From: Paracoccaceae bacterium
GTDB lineage: Bacteria > Pseudomonadota > Alphaproteobacteria > Rhodobacterales > Rhodobacteraceae
DNA length: 64,000 nt
Direction of reading: 5' to 3'
Assembly: GCA_024742835.1 (NCBI GenBank)
Contig: JANSXS010000008.1
Span: 36,493 to 100,492, forward strand
Positions 35,631 through 43,452 of this stretch are shown piece by piece. The notes under the pieces were generated by a model. It did not search any database, was not told the DNA's origin, and worked only from the letters and a program-made list of their open reading frames with translations. Both the position numbers and the translations under genes were made by a program. Numbering within the stretch: the stretch's first letter is position 1; every line of letters begins with the position of its first letter.

Positions 35631-37343
35631 TCAGTCCCGCTGTCCGCTGAACCGGGTCTGCCACTCTTCCACGTTCTCGTCTGTGATCTTGACGAAAAGG
35701 TTCTCGGGCACGGCAAAGGCATGGCCGGGCGTCAACGTGTCAAGCGCGGCTGTCACGTCATCGGGCCAGCTGTCATCCCCGGTTTGCAGCGCGTCAAGCA
35801 GCGTGGCCGAGGCATCGGGGATGAACGGGCGCGACAGCACCGCGTAAACGCGTGCAAGGTTGAGCGCGACGCGGATCTGCATGGCGGCGCGGTCGGGATC
35901 GGTCTTGAACGTGGCCCAGGGCGCGGCCTCTTGCAGGTATTCGTTGCCCGCCACCCAGATCGCGCGCAGTTCTGCGGCGGATTTGCGGACCTCGATTGCC
36001 TCCATATGCTGTTCATAGGCGCGTATGCGCGTGGTCAGCGCCTCGATCAACGCGGCCTCGTCCGGCCCTGCCGTGCCTGCCTCGGGCACCACCTCGCCGA
36101 ATTTCGATCGGCAGAACTTGGTCACGCGGGAGACGAAATTGCCCAGCACGTCCGACAGATCCTTGTTCACGCTGGCCTGGAAATTTTCCCAGGTGAATTC
36201 GGAATCCGAGCTTTCGGGCGCGTGGCTCAGCAGCCACCAGCGCCAATAATCGGCGGGCAGGATATCCAGCGCCTGATCCATGAAGACGCCGCGCCCTTGG
36301 CTCGTGCTGAACTGGCCGCCATCATAATTGAGGTAGTTGAAGGACTTGATGTAATCCACCAGCTTCCACGGCTCGCCCGAACCCAGGATCGTCGCTGGAA
36401 AGCTGAGCGTGTGAAACGGCACGTTGTCCTTGCCCATGAACTGGGTATAGCGCACGTCGTCTGCGCCCTTGTCAGTGCGCCACCAGCGTTCCCAGTCGTC
36501 ACCCTTGCCCGCCTCGACCCATTCGCCGGCGCAGGCGATATATTCTATGGGTGCGTCGAACCAGACATAGAACACCTTGCCCTCCATCCCCGGCCAGTCG
36601 TGATCGCCGCGCTTGACCGGAATACCCCAGTCCAGATCGCGGGTGATGCCCCGATCCTGAAGCCCGTCACCGTCATGCAGCCATTTCCGGGCGATGGAGG
36701 TCGTCAGGATCGGCCAGTCCCTCTTGCTTTCGATCCAGTCGCTCAACCGGTCGCGCATCCGCGATTGCCGCAGGTAAAGATGCGTGGTCTCGCGCACCTC
36801 CAGATCGGTGGAGCCGGAAATCGCCGAGCGCGGCTCGATCAGGTCGGTCGGGTCAAGCTGTTTCGTGCAGTTCTCGCACTGGTCGCCGCGGGCCTTGTCA
36901 TAGCCGCATTCGGGGCAGGTGCCTTCGATGTAACGGTCGGGCAGGAAGCGGCCATCGGCATTGGAATAGACCTGTTTCTCAGTCACCTCCTCGATCAGAC
37001 CGGCCTCGTGCAGCTTGCCCGCGAAATGCTGGGTCAGTGCGTGGTTCTGTGCGCTGGAGGAGCGTCCGAAATGATCGAAGGACAGGCGAAAGCCACGGCT
37101 CAGCTTATCCTGTACGGCCCACATTTCGGCACAGTATTGATCCACCGGCTTGCCCGCCTTCTTGGCGGCCAGTTCCGCCGGGGTACCATGCTCATCGGTG
37201 GCGCAAAGGAACAGCACCTCATGCCCGCGCCCGCGCAGATAGCGCGCGTACAGGTCGGCGGGTAGCTGGCTGCCGACGAGATTGCCCAGATGCTTGATCC
37301 CGTTGATATAGGGGATGGCGGATGTGATCAGGTGGCGTGCCAT
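35631..37343 (-). CDS. metG: Methionyl-tRNA synthetase
   Basis: 570 residues from ATG 37343 (M-A-R-H-L-I-T-S-A); the frame extends upstream without family sequence. The class I signature appears as [17 protein letters not shown] zinc knuckle CPECGY...CENC lies near residue 145, and the KMSKS-equivalent region FSTSQGRG near residue 350. The C-terminal helical anticodon domain is present and no dimerisation tail was seen. Housekeeping gene, convergent with dxs. Confidence 0.96.
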   Translation of the reverse strand: MARHLITSAIPYINGIKHLGNLVGSQLPADLYARYLRGRGHEVLFLCATDEHGTPAELAAKKAGKPVDQYCAEMWAVQDKLSRGFRLSFDHFGRSSSAQNHALTQHFAGKLHEAGLIEEVTEKQVYSNADGRFLPDRYIEGTCPECGYDKARGDQCENCTKQLDPTDLIEPRSAISGSTDLEVRETTHLYLRQSRMRDRLSDWIESKRDWPILTTSIARKWLHDGDGLQDRGITRDLDWGIPVKRGDHDWPGMEGKVFYVWFDAPIEYIACAGEWVEAGKGDDWERWWRTDKGADDVRYTQFMGKDNVPFHTLSFPATILGSGEPWKLVDYIKSFNYLNYDGGQFSTSQGRGVFMDQALDILPADYWRWWLLSHAPESSDSEFTWENFQASVNKDLSDVLGNFVSRVTKFCRSKFGEVVPEAGTAGPDEAALIEALTTRIRAYEQHMEAIEVRKSAAELRAIWVAGNEYLQEAAPWATFKTDPDRAAMQIRVALNLARVYAVLSRPFIPDASATLLDALQTGDDSWPDDVTAALDTLTPGHAFAVPENLFVKITDENVEEWQTRFSGQRD

Positions 37344-37444
37344 GTCGCGCGGTCGTCCTTCTGCCCAGGTTGCCGCCTCGTTTAGCCTATGCCGCGCCAC
37401 TGTGCCAGAGGGCAGCGCAAAGGCAGATCCGGCGCGCCGCGCTG

Positions 37445-38074
37445 TCAGCCTGCCCCCTGAACAGAGAGGTCGGTTTCCCGGCAAGGCGCAAGCGTCATCC
37501 CGTCCTTGCCGGGTGTCATGCGCCAGCTTGCGGGCGGCAGGGTGCGCGCGCGGCGGCGTGACACTGTCCAGCCGGGGCAGCCCGGCCGATGTGCCGCCGC
37601 CATGTGCCAGCGGCTTTCCACCCCCGGCGCGCCGCCATCGCCCTGTGTCAGGATCAGCCCGAGCGGTGCCACCGCCCCCTCCGCCGCGCCGCTCTCGGCG
37701 GCCAGATGCAGCCGCCGCACCGCCGTCAGCCCCGGCAACGCGGGCAGTTCGGCCACCGCCAGCGGCACCACACCGGCGCGCAGCACCTCTTCCAGCGTCC
37801 ATAGCAGGTCGGGCGCGCGGCGGGGGCTGACAAAGGTGATCCGGCCGGGGTCCATGATCGGCACCACGCCATCGGGGTTGAGCCGGTCGCCCTGCCAATC
37901 CGGCGCGATCCAGAAGACCGGCCCGTGCGTGGCAGCAGCCACCATCAGCGCCAGCCGGTGCCGGGCGGGGCCGCAGATCTCGTGCAGGCGCGCGGGTACA
38001 AGCGCCATGCCCTCCAGCACGTTCAGGCCGGGACGGGTGGTGTGGGTGTGTCGACTCAGCAGTGTGGCATCCAT
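37445..38074 (-). CDS. ImuA-like RecA-fold protein of the SOS mutagenesis family
   Basis: 209 residues from ATG 38074. Segments [43 protein letters not shown] and [14 protein letters not shown] follow the ImuA pattern (RecA-like, without a Walker A). The C-terminus ends with an Arg-rich [15 protein letters not shown] stretch. ImuA normally works with ImuB and DnaE2 in damage-induced translesion synthesis, but neither is adjacent; metG lies downstream. A perfect LexA-type box in its promoter supports an SOS role. Identity is inferred from weak whole-length similarity, so I give no symbol. Confidence 0.6.
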   Translation of the reverse strand: MDATLLSRHTHTTRPGLNVLEGMALVPARLHEICGPARHRLALMVAAATHGPVFWIAPDWQGDRLNPDGVVPIMDPGRITFVSPRRAPDLLWTLEEVLRAGVVPLAVAELPALPGLTAVRRLHLAAESGAAEGAVAPLGLILTQGDGGAPGVESRWHMAAAHRPGCPGWTVSRRRARTLPPASWRMTPGKDGMTLAPCRETDLSVQGAG

Positions 38075-38080
38075 GATGTG

Positions 38081-38109
38081 ATCATACAAAGTTCCCTTTT
38101 TGTTCTCAA
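38081..38109 (-). promoter_or_regulatory. LexA-boxed, probably leaderless promoter of the imuA-like gene
   Basis: On the minus strand TTGAGA (38109-38104) and TATGAT (38086-38081) are exactly 17 bp apart. The spacer contains GAAC-N7-GAAC (38105-38091, with the first GAAC overlapping the -35), the alphaproteobacterial LexA box. The ATG at 38074 lies 6 bp after the -10, where transcription should start, and no ribosome site precedes it, so the mRNA would be leaderless. Confidence 0.75.
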
Positions 38110-38220
38110 TCTGCGAAATGCCTGTGACCCGGCCCGCGACTCGCCCACGCGTGTCACGAGTCACCCCCGTCCGATATCTTTCCACCAGCTTCATCTGGCC
38201 AGAAATACCTCGGGGGAGGC

Positions 38221-38293
38221 GTTGAAATTCCATTAGAATTTCAACGTTAGGGGGCAGAGCCCCCTAAATAGAAAATCAGGGCGGCGCAGCCGC
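38221..38293. terminator. Cluster of three hairpins between the imuA-like and XRE genes
   Basis: Three perfect stems lie side by side: GTTGAAATTC/GAATTTCAAC (38221-38245), TTAGGGGGC/GCCCCCTAA with an AGA loop (38247-38267) and GCGGC/GCCGC (38281-38293). The last is followed on the plus strand by TTTTTT and on the minus strand by a T-rich run. Together they should end the leftward XRE transcript and shield the SOS promoter. Confidence 0.6.
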
Positions 38294-38329
38294 ACATTTT
38301 TTGATGCATCAGGTCAAAGACGAAACGCT

Positions 38330-39193
38330 TCAAAGCCCCGCCGCACCCCGCAACGCGCGCAGATGCGTGGGCAGCTCGCGCGAGCCGATGCTCGCCTCGC
38401 GCACCAGCAGGTCGAAATGCGCAGTTAACGCCTGCACCCGTTCGGTGTCACGAAAGGCCAGAAAACTCTGCCCGATATACAGCACCGCCAAAAGCGGGCC
38501 GAAGACGGTGATCGGTGAGGAAAACAACCGTCGCGCGTCGAACAGGTGAATGCGCAGATTGGGGTAGAGCTGTTCGCTCAGATCCAGCATGTGGTCGAGC
38601 TGCGCCGCGCGGAAATCGCGCGGCAAGCCCCGGTAATAGCCTTCGCCATGGGCGAAACTGTCCATTTCGTAAATCGGCATGGCGATCTCGTAATCCGATT
38701 GAGCGCCCCGCATCCAGCTCAGCCGATCCTCTGACGCGCCGATGGCCTGTGCGGTGGAACGTCCCAGATGCGGCGCATATTCCCATTCCAGCATCTCGCG
38801 GGTTTTTAGCATGTCCGAAAGGCCCGCTGGCACATGCCGAATCTTGTAGCCCGCGGCTTCGCGATGCCACTGGAATACCTTTTCATCGACGAGCGCGCGC
38901 GGCGCTTCCATCAGGGAAGACGCGTTTGACAGCAGATCGGCGGCGGTTTCGGGCCGGTCGGTCAACCCCAAAAGCCAATCCGCCGACACGCCCAGCGCCC
39001 GCGCGCATTCGCCCACAACCTGCGCATTGGGCAGCCGCGCGGCGCTGCCTTTCAGCAATTGCGACACGGTCGAGCGGTCCACGCCCACCGTGCGGGCAAG
39101 CGCGCTCTGGCTTTGACCGCGCCTTTGCAGCGCCTCTGCCAGACGCTGCCGAAAAAGTGTGGCTCGGTCACGTTTGTCAAAATTTTGCGACAT
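38330..39193 (-). CDS. XRE-family HTH transcriptional regulator
   Basis: 287 residues from ATG 39193 (M-S-Q-N-F-D). A Cro/CI-type HTH occupies about residues 15-65 (QSALARTVGVDRSTVSQLLK). The rest is a ligand- or dimerisation-type domain without a family I can name. It has many acidic and aromatic residues, and no cupin or S24 peptidase motif was seen. Divergent from the small DUF2061 gene. Target genes unknown. Confidence 0.85.
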   Translation of the reverse strand: MSQNFDKRDRATLFRQRLAEALQRRGQSQSALARTVGVDRSTVSQLLKGSAARLPNAQVVGECARALGVSADWLLGLTDRPETAADLLSNASSLMEAPRALVDEKVFQWHREAAGYKIRHVPAGLSDMLKTREMLEWEYAPHLGRSTAQAIGASEDRLSWMRGAQSDYEIAMPIYEMDSFAHGEGYYRGLPRDFRAAQLDHMLDLSEQLYPNLRIHLFDARRLFSSPITVFGPLLAVLYIGQSFLAFRDTERVQALTAHFDLLVREASIGSRELPTHLRALRGAAGL

Positions 39194-39300
39194 GTGGTGA
39201 TTTATATCAACAATGCGTGATTTTGTGAACTGGAAACCGAATGGTCCAGCGGGGCTGTGGGGGATAATCTCCACCAGACACCGAAAACAGGGAGATGAGG

Positions 39301-39507
39301 ATGGAGACCGCGCGCCGCAGTCTTGTCAAAGCAAGTTTATGGAACGTCATCGGGCTTTGCATGATGTCGGGCGTCGGGCTGGTCATGACCGGCTCGATCG
39401 CGCTGGGCGGCCAGATGGCGCTGGCCAACACCGCGGTTGGGTTCGTGTGTTACATCGCTTACGAGCGTTTCTGGTCGCGAATCGGCTGGGGCCGCCAAGA
39501 CGGCTAA
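39301..39507 (+). CDS. DUF2061-family small membrane protein
   Basis: 68 residues from ATG 39301, chosen because GGAG lies 6 bp upstream; an ATG at 39295 is too close to that site. The sequence ETARRSLVKASLWNVIGL with two membrane segments and an AYERFWSRIGWGR end is typical of DUF2061. Function unknown. Confidence 0.85.
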   Translation: METARRSLVKASLWNVIGLCMMSGVGLVMTGSIALGGQMALANTAVGFVCYIAYERFWSRIGWGRQDG

Positions 39508-39554
39508 GGCGCGTGGCGGTCGCGGGGTCTGTAGCACCTTTCATGCAGCCCGGA

Positions 39555-40262
39555 TCAATCGTGGTCTGGCATCACATGGCCACGCAGCCGCAGGAACAGG
39601 CTTTGCTCGTCATCGTTGCGAAAGAACGGCACTGAGGCGGGCGGCGCGGGATCATCCGCGCGGGCCTCGACCTCTGCCAGAACCACCTCGGTGATGAAGG
39701 GCAGGTCGATATCGCGCGCGCGCGACAGCGGCACCCAGTGCAGGTGGCTCAGCTCTTCGCAGGCGCTTGAGAAATCATCGAGATCCGAGGCGATATCACC
39801 GGCGTCGATCAGGAAAAACCGCGCATCGAACCGGCGCGGCCGGCCTGGCGGGGTGATCGCCCGGAACACGAATTGCAACCCATCCGCCGCCGGCATATGG
39901 CCGGTCCCGGCAAAGCCGCGCCAATCGGCGGGCACCTCGCCGCTCCATGCGCCCGGCAGACCAAGGACAAGGCCGGTTTCTTCCCACAGTTCGCGGATCG
40001 CGGCGCAGGCCAGCGCATGGGACAGATCGCCCGTACAGTCCTCTGTCAGACGCGCAGCACATGTCATGGGCAGCGGGCGGGCCATAGGCACATCTGCGTC
40101 GCCGATATCCACCGCGCCGCCGGGAAAGACGAACTTGTTGGGCATGAAGGCCGCGGTCGCGCCGCGCTGGCCCATCAGAACATGCGGGTCCGTCGCGCGA
40201 TCCCGTAAAACGATCACAGTAGCGGCGTCTCGAATGGCGGTCTTGTCGGCTGTGGCTGTCAT
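39555..40262 (-). CDS. NUDIX hydrolase
   Basis: 235 residues. An N-terminal FVFPGGAVD segment and a Nudix box with RELWEETGL near residue 92 mark a NUDIX fold of the long bacterial type that often acts on CoA or nucleotide diphosphates. The normal G-x5-E start of the box is interrupted by an insert, as in that subfamily. Substrate unknown. Followed at 34 bp on the same strand by a DUF983 gene upstream. Confidence 0.85.
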   Translation of the reverse strand: MTATADKTAIRDAATVIVLRDRATDPHVLMGQRGATAAFMPNKFVFPGGAVDIGDADVPMARPLPMTCAARLTEDCTGDLSHALACAAIRELWEETGLVLGLPGAWSGEVPADWRGFAGTGHMPAADGLQFVFRAITPPGRPRRFDARFFLIDAGDIASDLDDFSSACEELSHLHWVPLSRARDIDLPFITEVVLAEVEARADDPAPPASVPFFRNDDEQSLFLRLRGHVMPDHD

Positions 40263-40295
40263 TGCACGTCCCTTCGCCCTCTTGGGGCCAAAGGG

Positions 40296-40682
40296 TCAAT
40301 GCGCGGTAAAACCGTGCATCAGCCGGGCCCATTGAAAGCCTACGATCGCGCCCTTCAGCCGTGGCAGAAGGTAAAGCGAGAGCGTGACGCAGCCAATAGC
40401 GAATATGGTGAAAAGCACCAGCGGCTCGGGCCGCCAGGTGGTAAAGACAATGTGCAGGGCAGGGGCCATGATATGGCCCACGATCAGAATTGTCAGATAG
40501 GCCGGGCCATCATCGGCACGGTGGTGGCTCAGATCTTCGCGGCACACGGTGCAGGTGTCGCGGACCTTGAGATAGCTTTTCATCATAGGACCACTGCCGC
40601 AGTTCGGGCATTTCCGGCGAAATCCCTTGCGCATTGCTTCCCATAACGGGCGATCTTGCGCGTGCGCTGTGTTGTCACTCAT
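40296..40682 (-). CDS. DUF983-family zinc-ribbon membrane protein
   Basis: 128 residues from ATG 40682. Two CxxC pairs (CPNCGSG and CTVC) form a zinc ribbon ahead of two membrane helices. This is the DUF983 layout, often linked to the cytochrome oxidase region, although no oxidase genes are here. It precedes the NUDIX gene on the same strand. Confidence 0.88.
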   Translation of the reverse strand: MSDNTAHAQDRPLWEAMRKGFRRKCPNCGSGPMMKSYLKVRDTCTVCREDLSHHRADDGPAYLTILIVGHIMAPALHIVFTTWRPEPLVLFTIFAIGCVTLSLYLLPRLKGAIVGFQWARLMHGFTAH

Positions 40683-40912
40683 TCCGGACCTCATTTCTGT
40701 CACTCTCGCCCACTTGAGCCATATCCGCCTCGAAAGAAAGGCGGCAGCACGTCCTTGCGGCGCGATGTCGCAAAACGCCGTGGGCGCCTGTCTTTTTTTT
40801 CGGCATCCAGGCAACGGAATGTCAGGGCGGCTGCGTTGAACCTTCATGATCGCCCCGACGCGAGGGGGATCATCAGGCCGGGTGACGGTTACAGCACAAA
40901 GGAGTCATGGGT

Positions 40913-41383
40913 ATGAAAAATACGATCCTCATCAGCGCCCTTGCGGTGTCGATTGTTATCGGTGGAACGCTTGGCGTGACCGCGCAGGGCCATGGTGGCC
41001 AGCTTGGTCAGGGTCCGCATCACAGCTTCGACGAGATCGACGCGAATGGCGATGGTCAGATCACAGCTAGGGAAATGGCCGCCCACCGGCAGGCGCGGTT
41101 CCAGGCCATGGACACGAACGGTGACGGCAAAGTGTCAGCGGATGAAATGCAGGCCCGGATGCAGAACCGCGTGTCGCGCATGATGACCCGCGCCGATAAG
41201 GATGGCGATGGCAGCCTGAGCATGGAAGAGATGCAGGATATGCGTCAGGGCGCGATGATGGACCGGGCCGATACGGATGCAGACGGGGTGATCTCGCAGG
41301 CAGAATTCGATGCAATGCATCAGACCAGGCGCGGCAAGATGAAGGGTCACGGCGCGGGCCACGCCCATATGCAGGACGACTGA
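40913..41383 (+). CDS. Secreted EF-hand calcium-binding protein
   Basis: 156 residues from ATG 40913, chosen for GGAG at an 8-bp distance; an ATG two codons earlier is too close. A signal peptide covers about the first 23 residues. Four EF-hand loops follow: DANGDGQITARE, DTNGDGKVSADE, DKDGDGSLSMEE and DTDADGVISQAE. Probably a periplasmic calmodulin-like calcium binder. The His-rich C-terminus (HGAGHAHMQDD) may bind another metal. Confidence 0.9.
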   Translation: MKNTILISALAVSIVIGGTLGVTAQGHGGQLGQGPHHSFDEIDANGDGQITAREMAAHRQARFQAMDTNGDGKVSADEMQARMQNRVSRMMTRADKDGDGSLSMEEMQDMRQGAMMDRADTDADGVISQAEFDAMHQTRRGKMKGHGAGHAHMQDD

Positions 41384-41454
41384 GCCTATCGGGTGCATTT
41401 GCCCTTGATAATGGGTTGGCGGTGGGCGCAAGACGCGGTGCGGGAATGCGGGAC

Positions 41455-42033
41455 ATGCCCTTGGACGCGATGACAGACCAGTCTGACGAGGCGTTGTTGC
41501 GACGCTTTGCACAGGGTGACCGCGCGGCGGCACGGGCGCTGACCTTACGGTTGACGCCCAAGGTCATGGGCCATGCCTACCGGCTTTTGGGACAGCGCGA
41601 AGAGGCTGAGGATATTGCGCAAGAGGCCATGTTGCGGCTGTGGCGCATCGCGCCCGAATGGCGCGAAGGCGAGGCGCGGGTGACCACCTGGCTGTACCGC
41701 GTGGTGGCCAATTTGTGCACCGACCGTCTGCGCCGAAGGGGTCGCATCACCCTGCTCGACAAGGTGCCGGACCCTCCCGATGATCGGGGCGGACCCGCGC
41801 AGGACATGCAATCGCGCGCAAGGGTGGATGCCTTGCAAAACGCGCTGAACGCCTTGCCCGAACGCCAGCGACAAGCGGTCGTGCTGCGCCATATCGAAGA
41901 GATCGGCAATCCCGAGATTGCCGAGATCATGGGGATCAGCGTCGAGGCGGTCGAAAGTCTGACGGCGCGTGGCAAGCGGGCGCTGAGCGTCGCGCTTTCA
42001 TCGAAACGGGACGCATTGGGGTACGTGGAATGA
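41455..42033 (+). CDS. ECF-family RNA polymerase sigma factor
   Basis: About 192 residues. Starts at 41446, 41455 and 41470 are all possible, and 41455 is a middle choice. Sigma region 2 (GHAYRLLGQREEAEDIAQEA, RVTTWLYRVVANLCTDRLR) and region 4 (LPERQRQAVVLRHIEEIGNPEIAEIMGISVEAVESL split over its helices) are clear. It is followed with overlapping codons by a small membrane protein that may be its anti-sigma factor and a periplasmic metal-sensor-like protein. This is a compact extracytoplasmic stress module. Confidence 0.9.
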   Translation: MPLDAMTDQSDEALLRRFAQGDRAAARALTLRLTPKVMGHAYRLLGQREEAEDIAQEAMLRLWRIAPEWREGEARVTTWLYRVVANLCTDRLRRRGRITLLDKVPDPPDDRGGPAQDMQSRARVDALQNALNALPERQRQAVVLRHIEEIGNPEIAEIMGISVEAVESLTARGKRALSVALSSKRDALGYVE

Positions 42034-42419
42034 CCGACGCAGGCAAGAACGATGCGCCAGCCCTTGGTGCCTTTTTCGCAGCCGCAAAGGCGCGGGCACC
42101 ACAGCCGGACACCGCGCTTTTTGCGAGGGTGATGGCCGATGCCGACGCCGTGCAGGCCGGGTTCGCCCCGGCATCCGCCGCGACATCCGAGGCGCGGGGC
42201 GGAACGCTCCGCGCCCGGCTTGACTTGATCTGGCACGCGCTGGGTGGCTGGCCTTCCATGGCGGGGCTGTCGGCGGCCACAGTGGCGGGGATCTGGCTCG
42301 GGGTCTCGCCACCCACCGCGCTTGGAACGGTGGCACCGCTCTTGACGGGCCGGGCGGAAACGGTCGTGATCGACGCCGAGCCGGTGACGGCGTATCTCTT
42401 GCCCGAGGAGGCCATGTGA
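42030..42419 (+). CDS. Small membrane protein, putative anti-sigma factor
   Basis: 129 residues overlapping the sigma factor by four bases (ATGA). A soluble N-terminal half is followed by one membrane segment (about residues 78-97, SMAGLSAATVAGIWLGV) and a short outer tail. That topology and position fit a regulator of the adjacent sigma factor, though no zinc-binding anti-sigma motif is present. Inference from context. Confidence 0.6.
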   Translation: MTDAGKNDAPALGAFFAAAKARAPQPDTALFARVMADADAVQAGFAPASAATSEARGGTLRARLDLIWHALGGWPSMAGLSAATVAGIWLGVSPPTALGTVAPLLTGRAETVVIDAEPVTAYLLPEEAM

Positions 42420-42901
42420 TGCTCGAACCAAACGACAGCGGAACGCCGTCGCGCACCAGCGCGCCGCGCTGGATGCGGATCCTGCTGGTAGCGTCGCTGT
42501 CCGTGAATCTTTTGGTGCTTGGTATCTTGGCGGGCTCCGCGCTGATGGGCGGCGGGCGTTGGCACGGCCCGGACCACCATACCGGCCCGATGGCCCGCGC
42601 CCTGAGCGACGAGGATCGGCGCATCCTGCGCGAGCGGATGCGCACCGCCCGCAACGAGGGGCAGGGGGGCTACAGGGCGCATCGCGCCGCGCTTGGGCAG
42701 CTTTTGAACCAACTGCGCGCAACGCCCTATGACAGCGCCGCGGTCGAGACGCAATTGCGTGCCGTGCGCGGGCATTTCATGGATCGGATGGAACGGGGCC
42801 AGACCCTGCTGGCGGCCCGGTTTGCCGAGATGTCGCCGGCCGAACGCGCCGCCTATGCAGACCGGCTGGAGGCCGGATTGCGCAAAGGGCCGCGCCGCTA
42901 A
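42419..42901 (+). CDS. Periplasmic heavy-metal-sensor-like (Spy/CnrX-type) protein
   Basis: 160 residues from ATG 42419, which overlaps the preceding stop (TGATG). One N-terminal membrane anchor (residues 19-43) is followed by a GPDHHTG segment and a long helical hairpin rich in Arg, Ala and Gln. This is the layout of the periplasmic heavy metal sensor/CpxP-Spy family. In sigma operons such proteins sense metal or misfolded proteins in the periplasm. Confidence 0.7.
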   Translation: MLEPNDSGTPSRTSAPRWMRILLVASLSVNLLVLGILAGSALMGGGRWHGPDHHTGPMARALSDEDRRILRERMRTARNEGQGGYRAHRAALGQLLNQLRATPYDSAAVETQLRAVRGHFMDRMERGQTLLAARFAEMSPAERAAYADRLEAGLRKGPRR

Positions 42902-42991
42902 AGCGTTTCGCGAACGACCTGAATCACAGCTTTTCACGAAAGGCATTGCTCCGCTCGATCGCTGCACGCGTTCCGGTTTTAAAGATGTCTC
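42901..42991 (+). repeat. Dispersed ~90-bp intergenic repeat, copy 2
   Basis: This starts at the stop codon of the metal-sensor gene and matches the minus strand of 35464-35556 over its whole length (about 75 of 90 bases, one gap). It carries the same GCGTTTCGCGAA and TTTTCACGAAA inverted arms. Likely a REP-like element or a repeated transcript end. Confidence 0.75.
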
Positions 42992-43452
42992 ATCTGTGAT
43001 GCCCTCTGAGGCACGCTGGTTTTCCCGACCCCGATCTTGCCGATCTGTTTGCCCTTACTGGTCCAGGCTCTCCTCACACCCTCGACGACCCGGCGCTATC
43101 CGCATTCAAGCGGTGAGCACCGGTTCCCGATAATCCTCTTCTTTCACCAGCATCGCCCCCAGTCATGGGCAGTTGCACATGCGTCAAGCACCACCATGCA
43201 CCGCGGCTGCTTTTCCAGGAAGGTGAGAACCTGAGTGCGTGACAGACGCTTGCGAAACAAAACCGAGCCGTCCGGACACGCTCCATGAAGCTGACAGACC
43301 TGCTTTGCACGGTTGATACCGATAATGCTAACCTCTGACATGGATGCCTCGCGTTTGCTGTTGGTCATCTCCAACTTGGCACATTGCGATGCCGTCGAGT
43401 GGGGGCATCCACTCCATCAGGTCAAAGGCGGAACGATTTGGGCGGCGTCTGC
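42992..43452. other. Gene-poor stretch with transposase remnant
   Basis: Apart from the IS110 fragment at 43144-43341, I see no gene here. The part next to the remnant (43000-43140) shows no readable transposase continuation. At 43415-43438 a CATCAGGTCAAAGGCGGAACG string resembles one at 38303-38330, another short dispersed motif. Confidence 0.6.
43144..43341 (-). pseudogene. IS110-family transposase N-terminal remnant
   Basis: 65 codons, MSEVSIIGINRAKQVCQLHG then SVLFRKRLSRTQVLTFLEKQ and ACATAHDWGRCW, match the beginning of IS110-family DEDD transposases, which usually read IIGIDLAK ... FRKKLSR ... ACATAHYWGRE. The first catalytic Asp is Asn here (GINRAK), and the frame stops after 65 residues. 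Only about one sixth of a full transposase remains, so it is inactive. Confidence 0.75.

Noticed and set aside
41577..42722. 381-codon minus-strand frame across the ECF sigma operon
   Set aside because: Antisense shadow of three overlapping genes with clear plus-strand features.
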